Shown: positions 24,731 to 33,769 of the stretch, in pieces
How positions within the stretch are numbered: position 1 is the first letter of the stretch
Layout: each line of letters opens with the position of its first letter
Notes under the pieces: generated by a model
The model's input: the letters and a program-made list of their open reading frames with translations, nothing else
What the model was told of the DNA's origin: nothing
Database searches by the model: none
Position numbers and translations under genes: made by a program
Assembly (NCBI GenBank): GCA_937926875.1
Contig: CALBAX010000015.1
Location: 1 to 64,000 of the forward strand
Direction of reading: 5' to 3'
DNA from: an uncultured Desulfovibrio sp.
Lineage (GTDB): Bacteria > Desulfobacterota > Desulfovibrionia > Desulfovibrionales > Desulfovibrionaceae
DNA: 64,000 bases

Positions 24731-25318
24731 TTGAGCAAATGGAAACACGCTGGGCTGGGCTTGACGCGAGTTATGGTGCCTGTCCTTGCGCTTACGCTGC
24801 TTTTCGCCGTGGGGGCGCAGGCCTCTGAAGGGCATGACGCGCCGCGCTGGGGCGACTTTGGCTGGCGTGTGCTCAACTTCATCATCTTCGCCGGTATCCT
24901 GTGGTACTTCGTGGGCGGTCTGGCCCGCAAGTTCTTCTCCGGCCGCCGCGCCCGCATCAGCCAGGACCTCCAGGATCTGGAAGCCCGTCGCGCTGAAGCC
25001 CAGAAGCGCCTGGATGAAGTGGAAAAGCGCATCAGCAACCTTGAGTCCGAACGCAAGGCCATCCTCGACGAGAGCCTCGCCCAGGCCGAAAGCGTGAAGC
25101 AGGCCGTCGTCGAAGAAGCCAAGCGCCAGGCCGAACAGATTGTGCAACAGGCTCGTCGCACTGCCGAGAACGAAGGCCGTACCATGCTGGCCGAAGTGCG
25201 CGCCGCCATTGCCGATGAGATTGTGGACGCAGCGGAAAAGGTCCTGGCTGAAAAGCTGACCGCCGCCGAGCATGAAAAGCTCATTACCAACTCCCTCAAC
25301 AAGGTGGTGCTCCATTGA
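24731..25318 (+). CDS. atpF: ATP synthase F0 subunit b
   Basis: The 195-residue protein begins with a signal-like hydrophobic stretch (VMVPVLALTLLFAVGAQA) before the usual b-subunit membrane span VLNFIIFAGILWYFVGGL and a long coiled coil. Two-segment b subunits of this type occur in Desulfovibrio and Geobacter relatives. The start is TTG at 24731, with AAGGGGGTG 7 bases before it; no ATG is well placed. It pairs with the b' subunit just upstream. The 106-base gap between them has no clear terminator. The stop overlaps the TTG of atpH. Confidence 0.92.
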   Translation: MSKWKHAGLGLTRVMVPVLALTLLFAVGAQASEGHDAPRWGDFGWRVLNFIIFAGILWYFVGGLARKFFSGRRARISQDLQDLEARRAEAQKRLDEVEKRISNLESERKAILDESLAQAESVKQAVVEEAKRQAEQIVQQARRTAENEGRTMLAEVRAAIADEIVDAAEKVLAEKLTAAEHEKLITNSLNKVVLH

Positions 25319-25866
25319 CGGACGCGATAGTTGCTCGCAGATATGCCGGCGCCATATTTGCGCTGGGCAAACAACAAGGGGATGAGGCCCTCTCGCGTTA
25401 CGGGAGCGATCTCGCCGCGCTGGGAGACATGCTTGCCGCCTCGCCGAAGCTGGACGCCGCGCTGAAAAGCCCGGTCATCAGCATCGATGAAAAAAAGGCT
25501 GTGATGGGCAAGCTGCTCAAGAAAATCAAGGCGGACAAAACCGTCAGCAACTTCTGCCTGCTGTTGGCCGACAAAGAGCGTCTGGCTTATCTCGGCGAGA
25601 TTGTCGGCTGGTACGGCAAGTTGCTTGACGACGCCAAAGGAATTATCCGTGGTACGCTCACTACCGCCGTGGAGCTTACGGATAACAAGCAGGCCGAACT
25701 CAAGGCCGAGCTTGAAAAGAAGGCGGGGGCGAGCATCGAGCTTGCCTTTGATGTGGATGCTTCCATCCTTGGGGGCGTGGTGCTCAAGGTTGGTGATCGA
25801 GTGCTGGACGCAAGTCTGCGCGCGCAGTTGGCGATCCTTCGGGAGACATTCAAGAGGGGTGAATAG
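25315..25866 (+). CDS. atpH: ATP synthase F1 subunit delta
   Basis: The 183-residue protein has the OSCP/delta pattern: VARRYAGAIFALGKQQG at the start, FCLLLADKERLAYLGEIVGWY in the middle and the C-terminal SILGGVVLKVGDRVLDASLRAQL. It joins F1 to the b stalk. TTG at 25315 overlaps the atpF stop (TTGA), so translation is coupled. Confidence 0.95.
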   Translation: MTDAIVARRYAGAIFALGKQQGDEALSRYGSDLAALGDMLAASPKLDAALKSPVISIDEKKAVMGKLLKKIKADKTVSNFCLLLADKERLAYLGEIVGWYGKLLDDAKGIIRGTLTTAVELTDNKQAELKAELEKKAGASIELAFDVDASILGGVVLKVGDRVLDASLRAQLAILRETFKRGE

Positions 25867-25869
25867 CAC

Positions 25870-27378
25870 ATGCAGATCAAAGCTGAAGAGATAAGCAAGA
25901 TCATTGAAGATCAAATCAAAAACTACGAGCAGCGCGTAGAAATGAGCGAAACCGGCACCGTGTTGTATGTCGGTGACGGTATCGCCCGCGTCTACGGGGT
26001 TCAGAATGCCATGGCCATGGAACTGCTGGAATTCCCCGGCGGCGTCATGGGTATGGTGCTCAACCTCGAAGAAGACAACGTGGGTGTCGCGCTGCTCGGC
26101 TCCGATGTGGGCATCAAGGAGGGCGATCCTGTCAAGCGTACCGGCAAGATCTTCTCCGTGCCTGTGGGCGACAAGGTTATGGGCCGCGTGCTCAACCCCC
26201 TTGGCCAGCCCATCGACGGCCTCGGCCCGGTCGAAGCCGAAGAAGTCCGCCCGGTGGAAATCAAGGCCCCTGGTATCATCGCGCGCAAGAGCGTGCATGA
26301 GCCCATGCCCACGGGTCTGAAGGCCATCGACGCCATGACTCCTATCGGCCGCGGCCAGCGTGAACTGATCATTGGCGACCGTCAGACCGGCAAGACCGCC
26401 GTCTGCATCGACGCCATCCTGGCCCAGAAAGAAACCGACATTCACTGCTTCTACGTGGCCATCGGCCAGAAGAAAGCGTCTGTCGCCCTGGTGGCCGACA
26501 CCCTGCGCAAGCACGGTGCCATGGAATACACCACCATCATCTCGGCCACCGCTTCCGACCCGGCTCCCTTGCAGTACATCGCGGCTTACACCGGTTGCAC
26601 CATGGCCGAGTACTACCGCGACAACGGCAAGCATGCCCTGATCATCTACGATGACCTCTCCAAGCAGGCTGTGGGTTATCGCCAGATGTCCCTGCTGCTC
26701 CGTCGTCCTCCCGGACGTGAAGCTTTCCCCGGTGACGTGTTCTACCTGCACTCCCGCCTGCTGGAACGCGCTGCCAAGGTGAGCGACAAGCTCGGTGCCG
26801 GTTCCCTGACCGCCCTGCCCATCATCGAAACGCAGGCCGGCGACGTGTCCGCCTACATCCCGACCAACGTCATCTCCATCACCGACGGTCAGGTGTACCT
26901 GGAACCCAACCTGTTCAACGCCGGTGTGCGTCCGGCCATCAACGTGGGCCTGTCCGTGTCCCGCGTGGGTGGCGCCGCCCAGATCAAGGCCATGAAACAG
27001 GTTGCCGGTACCATGCGTCTGGACCTGGCCCAGTACCGCGAACTGGCCGCTTTCGCCCAGTTCGGTTCCGACCTGGACAAGGCCACCAAGGCCAAACTGG
27101 AACGCGGCGCCCGTCTGGTGGAACTGCTGAAGCAGCCCCAGTACCAGCCCATGCCCGCCCAGGAACAGGTGGCTTCCATCTACGCTGCTACCCGCGGCTA
27201 CATGGACGACGTGCCGGTGGATCAGATCCGTCGCTTTGAAAGTGAAATGCTGGCCTTCATGCGCGATACCCGCAAGGACGTGCTGGACGCCATCAAGGAT
27301 AAGAAAGTCATTGATGAAGCTGTGGAAAAGGCGCTGAACGAGGCGATTACCGCCTTCAAGCAGGGCTACCAGGCTTAA
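25870..27378 (+). CDS. atpA: ATP synthase F1 subunit alpha
   Basis: 502 residues. Regulatory nucleotide-binding subunit with P-loop GDRQTGKTA, the ALPIIETQAGDVSAYIPTNVISITDGQ block containing the ATP synthase alpha/beta signature neighbourhood, and RPAINVGLSVSRVGG. It follows atpH after 3 bases. Codon use is even and the protein is full length. Confidence 0.98.
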   Translation: MQIKAEEISKIIEDQIKNYEQRVEMSETGTVLYVGDGIARVYGVQNAMAMELLEFPGGVMGMVLNLEEDNVGVALLGSDVGIKEGDPVKRTGKIFSVPVGDKVMGRVLNPLGQPIDGLGPVEAEEVRPVEIKAPGIIARKSVHEPMPTGLKAIDAMTPIGRGQRELIIGDRQTGKTAVCIDAILAQKETDIHCFYVAIGQKKASVALVADTLRKHGAMEYTTIISATASDPAPLQYIAAYTGCTMAEYYRDNGKHALIIYDDLSKQAVGYRQMSLLLRRPPGREAFPGDVFYLHSRLLERAAKVSDKLGAGSLTALPIIETQAGDVSAYIPTNVISITDGQVYLEPNLFNAGVRPAINVGLSVSRVGGAAQIKAMKQVAGTMRLDLAQYRELAAFAQFGSDLDKATKAKLERGARLVELLKQPQYQPMPAQEQVASIYAATRGYMDDVPVDQIRRFESEMLAFMRDTRKDVLDAIKDKKVIDEAVEKALNEAITAFKQGYQA

Positions 27379-27395
27379 CGCCGGGGGATACCCAT

Positions 27396-28277
27396 ATGCC
27401 TTCACTCAAAGACGTAAAAATGAAAATCGTGGGGGTCGGCAAGACCAAGCAGATCACCAAGGCCATGAACATGGTGGCCTCGGCGAAACTGCGCGGCGCG
27501 CAGGCCCGCATCGAACGCTTCCGGCCGTATGCCGGCAAGTATCGCCAGGTCCTGGCCGAGCTTGCCCGCAAGGTGGAGGGCACTGCCCATCCGCTGCTGG
27601 CCGAGCATGAGGAAAAGAAAAACTGCGCCATCGTGCTGGTCACGTCCGACCGCGGTCTGTGCGGCAGCTTCAACGGCAACATCATCACCACGGCCCTGAA
27701 GCTCGCTGCTGACAAAACCAATGCCGGCATGAAGGTCACCTTCGCCTGCATGGGCCGCAAGGGACGCGACGCTGTGCGCAAGGCCGGCTACGACATCATG
27801 GTCGCCTACGGTGACCGTATGGGCAGCCTGGACTTTTCGCTGGCCAGCTCCATCGCGCAGGAAGTCATTCACGGCTACGAAACCTTTGCTTTTGATGAAG
27901 TCTGGATGGTGTACGGCGAGTTTGTGTCCATGGGGCATCAGCCCCCGCGCACACTGAGCCTGCTGCCCCTGGCTGCCCCTGAGGCGGAAGCGGAAGAAGG
28001 TCAGGAAGCTGCCCACTGCGAGTACGTCTACGAACCGCAGGAAGAAGCCCTTCTGGCCGAGCTGCTCCCCCGCTACATCAAGGTTCAGGTCTACCGGGGA
28101 ATGCTGGATACGTCTGCCAGTGAACACGCTGCGCGTATGGCCGCCATGGACAACGCGACGCGTAACTGTAACGAGATGATCAATACGTTGACCCTGCTCT
28201 ACAACAAGACACGGCAGGCTTCCATCACCAGCGAACTCATCGACATCGTCGGCGGCGCAGAAGCGCTGAACGGGTAA
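27396..28277 (+). CDS. atpG: ATP synthase F1 subunit gamma
   Basis: 293 residues. Rotor shaft. N-terminal helix MPSLKDVKMKIVGVGKTKQI and C-terminal helix ARMAAMDNATRNCNEMINTL with NKTRQASITSELIDIVGGA are the conserved coiled-coil ends; ITSDRGLCGSFN-like VTSDRGLCGSFNGN lies in the middle. Order after atpA is standard. Confidence 0.97.
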   Translation: MPSLKDVKMKIVGVGKTKQITKAMNMVASAKLRGAQARIERFRPYAGKYRQVLAELARKVEGTAHPLLAEHEEKKNCAIVLVTSDRGLCGSFNGNIITTALKLAADKTNAGMKVTFACMGRKGRDAVRKAGYDIMVAYGDRMGSLDFSLASSIAQEVIHGYETFAFDEVWMVYGEFVSMGHQPPRTLSLLPLAAPEAEAEEGQEAAHCEYVYEPQEEALLAELLPRYIKVQVYRGMLDTSASEHAARMAAMDNATRNCNEMINTLTLLYNKTRQASITSELIDIVGGAEALNG

Positions 28278-28289
28278 CAGGAGCCAAGC

Positions 28290-29711
28290 ATGAGCAAAAA
28301 CATTGGTAAAATCGTCCAGGTTATCGGCGCCGTCGTGGACGTTGAGTTCAGCGACGGACACCTGCCTGATATCCTGACCGCCCTGGAAATCAAAAACCCC
28401 AACAACAGCGACGCGCCTGACCTCGTCTGTGAAGTGGCCCAGCACCTCGGTGACAACGTGGTGCGCACCATCGCCATGGACGCCACCGAAGGTCTGGTGC
28501 GCGGCATGGAAGTTGTGGATACGGGCAACCCCATCATGGTGCCCGTGGGCAAGGCGGCTGTGGGACGTATCCTCAACGTTATCGGCCGTCCCGTGGACGA
28601 GATGGGCCCGGTCAACGCTGAGAAGTACTACCCCATCCACCGTCCCGCCCCCGAGTTCACCGAGCAGAACACCAAGGTGGAACTGCTTGAGACCGGCATC
28701 AAGGTCGTGGACCTGCTCGTGCCCTTCCCCAAGGGCGGCAAGATGGGTCTGTTCGGCGGCGCCGGCGTGGGCAAGACCGTTATCCTGATGGAAATGATCA
28801 ACAACATTGCCAAGCAGCACGGCGGCTCCTCGGTGTTCGCCGGCGTGGGTGAACGTACCCGTGAAGGCAATGACCTGTACAACGAACTGAAAGAAGCCGG
28901 TGTTCTGGAGCGCGCCACGCTGGTTTACGGCCAGATGAACGAGCCTCCGGGAGCCCGTGCCCGCGTGGCCCTGACCGCCCTTGCCTGCGCTGAATACTTC
29001 CGCGACGAAGAAAACCAGGACGTGTTGCTCTTCATCGACAACATCTTCCGCTTCACACAGGCCGGTTCGGAAGTGTCCGCTCTGCTGGGCCGCATGCCCT
29101 CGGCCGTGGGTTACCAGCCCACCCTGGGTACTGACCTGGGTGCCCTGCAGGAACGCATCACCTCCACCAACAAGGGTTCGATCACCTCCGTGCAGGCCGT
29201 TTACGTGCCCGCTGACGACTTGACCGACCCCGCCCCGGCTACCACGTTCTCGCATCTGGACGGTACGCTCGTGCTTTCCCGCCAGATCGCCGAACTGGGT
29301 ATCTACCCCGCCGTGGACCCGCTGGACTCCACCTCCCGCATCCTCGACCCCAACGTCGTGGGCGAAGAGCACTACAGCGTGGCCCGTCAGGTGCAGATGG
29401 TGCTGCAGAAGTACAAGGAACTGCAGGATATCATCGCCATCCTGGGCATGGACGAACTGTCTGACGAAGACAAGCTCACCGTTGCCCGTGCGCGTCGTAT
29501 CCAGCGCTTCCTTTCCCAGCCCTTCCACGTGGCCGAAACCTTCACCGGTACCCCCGGCCAGTATGTGAAGCTGGAAGACACCATCAAGGGCTTCAAGGGC
29601 ATCCTGGAAGGCAAGTACGACCATCTCGCCGAATCCGACTTCTACATGCTGGGCAGCATCGACCAGGCCGTGGCCAAGTACGAAGCCCGCATCCAGCAGG
29701 AAGCTAATTAA
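28290..29711 (+). CDS. atpD: ATP synthase F1 subunit beta
   Basis: 473 residues. Catalytic subunit: P-loop GGAGVGKTV, catalytic GERTREGNDLY, LLFIDNIFRFTQAGSEVSALLGRMPSAVGYQP with the DELSEED-type region represented by DELSDEDK. Aligned upstream of atpC, 12 bases after atpG. Confidence 0.98.
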   Translation: MSKNIGKIVQVIGAVVDVEFSDGHLPDILTALEIKNPNNSDAPDLVCEVAQHLGDNVVRTIAMDATEGLVRGMEVVDTGNPIMVPVGKAAVGRILNVIGRPVDEMGPVNAEKYYPIHRPAPEFTEQNTKVELLETGIKVVDLLVPFPKGGKMGLFGGAGVGKTVILMEMINNIAKQHGGSSVFAGVGERTREGNDLYNELKEAGVLERATLVYGQMNEPPGARARVALTALACAEYFRDEENQDVLLFIDNIFRFTQAGSEVSALLGRMPSAVGYQPTLGTDLGALQERITSTNKGSITSVQAVYVPADDLTDPAPATTFSHLDGTLVLSRQIAELGIYPAVDPLDSTSRILDPNVVGEEHYSVARQVQMVLQKYKELQDIIAILGMDELSDEDKLTVARARRIQRFLSQPFHVAETFTGTPGQYVKLEDTIKGFKGILEGKYDHLAESDFYMLGSIDQAVAKYEARIQQEAN

Positions 29712-29720
29712 GGAGCGCCC

Positions 29721-30122
29721 ATGAGCATGCTGCAACTGGAAGTGGTGACACCTGACAAGACCGTTGTCAGCGCTCAGGTGGAAATGGCCGTGTGCCCCGG
29801 CGTCATGGGTGAGTTTGGCGTGCTGCCGCATCACGTCTCCCTGCTCTCTGCCCTCAAGATTGGCAACCTGCGCTATACTGAAGGCGGCAAGCAGCACAAC
29901 GTGTTCATCTCCGGCGGCTTTGCCGATGTGAACAACAAGGTCCTGACCGTGCTGGCGGAATCGGCCGAACTGGCCGAGGATATCGACACCGCCCGCGCCC
30001 AGGCCGCCAAGGAGCGCGCCGAAAAGCGTCTGGCCAGCCAGGCCGATGATGTGGACCATGCCAGAGCGGAAGCCGCTCTGCAGCGCGCCGTCGAGCGTCT
30101 GCATGTGGCCCAGTTGCGCTAG
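29721..30122 (+). CDS. atpC: ATP synthase F1 subunit epsilon
   Basis: 133 residues. N-terminal beta-sandwich with LEVVTPDKTVVSAQVEMAVCPGVMGEFGVLPHHV and a C-terminal helical hairpin rich in Ala/Glu/Arg. It couples rotation and can inhibit ATP hydrolysis. AAGGAG precedes the ATG. Last gene of the operon; atpB and atpE (subunits a and c) are not in the window, as in other Desulfovibrio genomes where they lie elsewhere. Confidence 0.96.
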   Translation: MSMLQLEVVTPDKTVVSAQVEMAVCPGVMGEFGVLPHHVSLLSALKIGNLRYTEGGKQHNVFISGGFADVNNKVLTVLAESAELAEDIDTARAQAAKERAEKRLASQADDVDHARAEAALQRAVERLHVAQLR

Positions 30123-30150
30123 CGGCAATCAGTCTCCTGATTAAAAACAA

Positions 30151-30183
30151 GCCGCATTGCGGGAAACCGCAATGCGGCTTTTT
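30151..30183 (+). terminator. Terminator of the atp operon
   Basis: Perfect 12-bp stem GCCGCATTGCGG / CCGCAATGCGGC with a GAAA loop, then TTTTT. Confidence 0.95.
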
Positions 30184-30195
30184 CATGCCCGAAAA

Positions 30196-30229
30196 TTTTT
30201 GTACAAAAAATTTTTTGTTATACAAAAAA
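30196..30229. promoter_or_regulatory. Twin palindromic operators upstream of the YheO-like regulator
   Basis: Two adjacent AT-rich palindromes sharing the core TTTTTGT/ACAAAAA: TTTTTGTACAAAAA (30196-30209) and TTTTTTGTTATACAAAAAA (30211-30229). They end 3 bases before the -35 of the following promoter. Position and symmetry suggest binding sites for a dimeric regulator, most simply the product of the adjacent gene. Confidence 0.7.
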
Positions 30230-30232
30230 TAG

Positions 30233-30261
30233 TTTACAAACAAAGGGCTACCCCGTATATT
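30233..30261 (+). promoter_or_regulatory. Promoter of the regulator-transporter cassette
   Basis: TTTACA (30233-30238), a 17-base spacer and TATATT (30256-30261). Transcription should start near 30268, giving a very short leader that contains GGAG at 30270-30273 and the ATG at 30280. Confidence 0.75.
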
Positions 30262-30279
30262 CACCTCATGGAGTCCCAC

Positions 30280-30963
30280 ATGGACAAGAAAACTCTGCTG
30301 GAAAATTTGTGCAGGATCGCCGACGGGCTGGTCGCTTTTTGGGGGCGTGATTACGAGATCGCCATCCATGACCTCAGCCGCCTTGAATCCTCCCTGGTCC
30401 ATATCGCCGGCGAAGTGACCAAAAGGGCCCCCGGAGCACCGGCGACCGATTTCCTCATCGACCACCTGAGCCGCTATGCCGCCGATGCGCCGGATGTACG
30501 CCCCTACCGGGCCCAGGGCCGGCATGGCGAACCCCTGCGCGGGTCACTGATCTACATCAAGGATGACAAGGGCGTGCCTGTCTTCGCCATGTGCATCAAC
30601 CAGAACATCTCCCGCCAGATGGCCGCCATCGCCGCCCTGGAAGACCAGATCCGTACGGCCCCCGCCGAAGACAGCCGAAACGACGGTACCCAGGAGACCT
30701 TCGCCGCCACCTCGGAAGAGACCATGGAAGCCATCGTCCGCAAGGTGTTGCAGCAATTCGGCAAGCTCCCCACGGAGCTGGACAGGGAAGAGCGCATCGC
30801 CCTGATAGCCCAGTTCGACCAGCACGGAGCCTTTCGTTTCAAGGGTATGGTCGAACACATCGCCTCCATCATGGGCATCTCGAAATATACGCTCTACAGC
30901 TATCGCAAAGCGTGCCGCCAGGGCCCGGCCAACGGCCCGCAGCATCCCGAACTGCCTTCATAA
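30280..30963 (+). CDS. YheO/DauR-like transcriptional regulator (PAS-like YheO domain plus HTH)
   Basis: 227 residues. Residues about 5-115 form a YheO-type PAS-like sensor domain (FWGRDYEIAIHDLSRLESSLVHIAGE... GSLIYIKDDKGVPVFAMCINQNIS); residues about 145-213 form the C-terminal HTH_22-type DNA-binding domain ending in MGISKYTLYSYRK. DauR, the D-arginine utilisation repressor, has this build. The second ATG (30280) is chosen over 30268 because GGAG lies 6 bases before it and the predicted transcript starts at about 30268. It heads a co-directional set of transporter, MmgE/PrpD and RidA genes, suggesting a ligand-responsive switch for that set (inference). Confidence 0.88.
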   Translation: MDKKTLLENLCRIADGLVAFWGRDYEIAIHDLSRLESSLVHIAGEVTKRAPGAPATDFLIDHLSRYAADAPDVRPYRAQGRHGEPLRGSLIYIKDDKGVPVFAMCINQNISRQMAAIAALEDQIRTAPAEDSRNDGTQETFAATSEETMEAIVRKVLQQFGKLPTELDREERIALIAQFDQHGAFRFKGMVEHIASIMGISKYTLYSYRKACRQGPANGPQHPELPS

Positions 30964-30964
30964 C

Positions 30965-30985
30965 ACGTGGAGGACTGCTCCACGT
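30965..30985. promoter_or_regulatory. Inverted repeat between regulator and transporter
   Basis: ACGTGGAG / CTCCACGT, 8-bp arms with a 5-base spacer, starting 2 bases after the regulator stop. It could be a small RNA hairpin or a binding site; no T-run follows, so it is unlikely to be a terminator. Confidence 0.5.
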
Positions 30986-31007
30986 AAACATTTACTGGAG
31001 GTGCTTC

Positions 31008-32453
31008 ATGCCAGTCCCGAACCGCCCCGAGAGCGAATACAACGCGGCCCTCAAGATGTGGGGAGGAAAGTGGGGGGCAGCCATCCCCCTGCTCCTGCTC
31101 ATCTGCGGCCTCTTGTGGCTGTCCCTGCACGGGCCGGCCACGCCCAAGAACTTCTGGAGCATCGGCTTTGCCGCCATCTGCATCGGCCTTTTCCTCTCCA
31201 GGACGCCCAAGGAATACTGCGCGACCATCCTGCGCGGGTTCAACAACAAGAGCGTCGGCGTGCTGTGTGCCTCCTGGATCTTCGCCAGTGTCTTCGGCCA
31301 GATCATGCAGGCCGGCGGCATCATCGAAGGGCTGCTCTGGTTCGGGCTCAACGTGGGGGCCCAGGGCAGTGTGTTCACCGTCATCACCTTCCTGGCGGCC
31401 ATGCTGTTTTCCCTGGGCACCGGCACCGCCAACGGCACCATCCTGGCGCTGACGCCCGTCATGTTCCCGGCCGGCGTCTTCCTTGGGGCGGATCCCGCCT
31501 TCCTGGCCGTGGCCATCCTCTCCGGCGGCGCCCTGGGGGACAGCTATTCCCCCATCTCCTCTTCCAACATCACCGTCGCCTTCACCCAGGACGCCGACAT
31601 CCAGAAGATAACCCGGACCCGTGCGCCCCTGGTCTTCACGGCCGCCGCCATCTCCGCCATCGTCTTCGCCTGCTTCGGCGGGGGCGGCACGGTCTCCACG
31701 CCGCCCCAGTTCGCGGCCTCCATGTCGCCCACCTGCCTGCTGCTCCTGCTCGCCTTCGGGATCGTCATCGTGGCCTCTCTCCTGGGGCGCCATATCATCG
31801 AATCCCTCACCTGGGGCATTGCCGCGGCCATCGTCATCGGCCTTGCCATAGGCCGCCTCAGCCTGTCGGATCTGCTCCATCCCGTGACCACCGGCGGCAT
31901 GAGCAGCGGCCTGCTCGAGAACGGCGTGAGCGGCGTCACGGGGGTCATCATCTTCATCCTCTTCATCCTTGGCGTGATCCAGCTCGTCATGGAAAGCGGC
32001 ATCATGGAAGACATCGTCAACTGGGTGCAGAAGACCTTCATCAAGACGGCCCGTCAGGCCGAGATCACGATCATCGCCTCCACGGTGCTGATCACCATCC
32101 CCATTTCCGCCAATGTCCCCGCGGAAGTCCTGCTGGGCACGACCTTCGTCAAGCCCCTGTCCCAGCGCTTCGGCATCGCCCCCGAACGCGCCGCCGACCT
32201 GCTGTGCTGCTCGGCCTGCACGATCTTCTACATGCTGCCCTGGCACATCGTCTGCGCGCTCTGGTTCAATACGGTCAGCCATGCCGCCGCCGAATACGGC
32301 CTTGCCAGCCCGCCCATCACCTCCGCGCTCCTCATGCCCTATGCCTGGGCCCTGCTGCTCGTCCTTTTCCTTTCCGCCATCACGGGATGGCAGAAGCGTA
32401 TCCCGCCCCAAGGTCTTTCTTCCAAGGAGCAAAATGATGCCGTCTCCCGCTAA
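31008..32453 (+). CDS. NhaC-family Na+/H+ antiporter-like transporter
   Basis: 481 residues, about a dozen hydrophobic segments in the inner membrane. Landmarks of the NhaC group: GTANGTILALTPVMFPAG, ILSGGALGDSYSPISSSNITVAF, and the second-half repeat ILITIPISANVPAEVLLGTTFVKPL. Although the family is named for Na+/H+ exchange, many members exchange organic acids or amino acids for ions (for example malate-lactate antiporters). In this context, between a ligand-type regulator and a metabolic enzyme, uptake of a small organic substrate is more likely than pH control (inference). GGAGG precedes the ATG. The stop lies inside the first codons of the next gene. Confidence 0.88.
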   Translation: MPVPNRPESEYNAALKMWGGKWGAAIPLLLLICGLLWLSLHGPATPKNFWSIGFAAICIGLFLSRTPKEYCATILRGFNNKSVGVLCASWIFASVFGQIMQAGGIIEGLLWFGLNVGAQGSVFTVITFLAAMLFSLGTGTANGTILALTPVMFPAGVFLGADPAFLAVAILSGGALGDSYSPISSSNITVAFTQDADIQKITRTRAPLVFTAAAISAIVFACFGGGGTVSTPPQFAASMSPTCLLLLLAFGIVIVASLLGRHIIESLTWGIAAAIVIGLAIGRLSLSDLLHPVTTGGMSSGLLENGVSGVTGVIIFILFILGVIQLVMESGIMEDIVNWVQKTFIKTARQAEITIIASTVLITIPISANVPAEVLLGTTFVKPLSQRFGIAPERAADLLCCSACTIFYMLPWHIVCALWFNTVSHAAAEYGLASPPITSALLMPYAWALLLVLFLSAITGWQKRIPPQGLSSKEQNDAVSR

Positions 32454-33765
32454 CCTCCTTACGGATTTCATCCTCAGGCAGACGTATGCCGATCTTCCCG
32501 GACCGATCCGCCACCAGGCAAAGCGCTGCCTGCTGGACAGCATGGGCGCCCTGTCCGCCGGTGCGGTCACGCCGCTGGCCCGCCTGACCGCCCGCACGGC
32601 TGAACGTTTTTTCCAGGGCGGGGAATGCACCCTGATCGCCAGCGGCAAGAAGGTCTCCCCCCTGGGGGCCAGCATGGCCAACGGCTTCGCGTCCAATGCC
32701 CTTGATGTGGAGCACGGCTACCGGCCCGCCCAGGGACGCCCCGGCGCGGCCCTGACGCCGGTGATGCTGGCTGCCGCCGAGATGGCGGAAACGCCTCCCT
32801 CGGGCACGGACATGCTGGCTGCCGTGGCCGTGGGCTACGAGGTGGGGATGCGCTCCGGCATGTACTGGAACCGGGATCATGCCCGCGTCTATACTTCCGG
32901 CCTCTGGGGCGCCATCGGCGCCGTGGCTGCCGCCGGCCGTATCCTCGGCCTGGAGGAAGACGTCCTGCTCCAGGCGCTGAACTGCGCCGATTACCACGGC
33001 CCGGTAGGCTTCATCGCCCGCGGTGTGGCCACCCCCTGCATGGCCAAGGACGGCGTCGGCTGGGGGGCCCATACGGCCATGATGTCCATCCTGCTGGCGC
33101 AGGCCGGCTTCACTTCCCCCCTGCTGGATTTCGACGCCGCGCTGGCCGAAGAACTGGGAAGCCGCTGGCGCATGGCGGATCTGTACTTCAAGCCCTACTG
33201 CTGCTGCCGCTGGGCACAGGCCTCCATCGCAGGCGCGCTCAAGATCGTCAGGGAAAACCGCCTTGCCGTCAGCAACATCCGCCGTCTTGTCATCCATACC
33301 TTCTCCAAGGCGGCATCGCTCAGCCGCGAGCACCCCACGCATACGGACGCGGCCCAGTACAACATCACCTACCCCATCGCCGTGGCCCTGCTGGACGGCC
33401 AGATCAGCGGGGCCCAGGTCCTGCCGCCGCGCATCTTCGACAAGGACGTCCTGGAGCTTGCCGACATGATCGAAGTAGTGGTGGAAGACCGCTTCGAAGA
33501 GCGCTTCCCGGCCCGGACGTTCTCCGAAGTCTGCATCACCACCACGGACGGCAGGGAGCTGCGGTCCGGGGAGCTGGAGCCCCAGTGGGAACCTGCCGAC
33601 AGCCCCTCCGATGAAGAGCTGCTGGACAAGTTCACCCGCCTGACCGCCCCCGTCTTCGGTGAGCAGGAATGCGCCCGCATGCGGGAGGCCATCTGGCATG
33701 CGGAAGATCTGGACAATGCGCTGGACATCTGGCCGCGCACCCTTGCCCGCCATATCGAGGAGTAA
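32437..33765 (+). CDS. MmgE/PrpD family protein (2-methylcitrate dehydratase/epimerase/decarboxylase fold)
   Basis: 442 residues, full length for the family: N-terminal all-helical domain (LTDFILRQTYADLPGPIRHQAKRCLLDSMGALSAG... ASMANGFASNALDVEHGY) and a C-terminal alpha/beta domain (FKPYCCCRWAQASI, YNITYPIAVALLDG). Known members are 2-methylcitrate dehydratase PrpD, cis-aconitate decarboxylase and iminodisuccinate epimerase. No methylcitrate-cycle partner is nearby, so a different hydroxy- or amino-acid substrate is likely (inference). Two ATGs in tandem (32434, 32437) follow AAGGAG; the second has the better 7-base spacing. It overlaps the transporter's end by 17 bases, and ridA starts 4 bases after its stop. 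Confidence 0.88.
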   Translation: MPSPANLLTDFILRQTYADLPGPIRHQAKRCLLDSMGALSAGAVTPLARLTARTAERFFQGGECTLIASGKKVSPLGASMANGFASNALDVEHGYRPAQGRPGAALTPVMLAAAEMAETPPSGTDMLAAVAVGYEVGMRSGMYWNRDHARVYTSGLWGAIGAVAAAGRILGLEEDVLLQALNCADYHGPVGFIARGVATPCMAKDGVGWGAHTAMMSILLAQAGFTSPLLDFDAALAEELGSRWRMADLYFKPYCCCRWAQASIAGALKIVRENRLAVSNIRRLVIHTFSKAASLSREHPTHTDAAQYNITYPIAVALLDGQISGAQVLPPRIFDKDVLELADMIEVVVEDRFEERFPARTFSEVCITTTDGRELRSGELEPQWEPADSPSDEELLDKFTRLTAPVFGEQECARMREAIWHAEDLDNALDIWPRTLARHIEE

Positions 33766-33769
33766 GCCT

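Noticed and set aside
24076..30128. Very long minus-strand frames opposite the atp operon (1109 and 908 codons).
   Set aside because: Histidine/glycine-rich shadow translations of atpF to atpC; no motif and no ribosome site.
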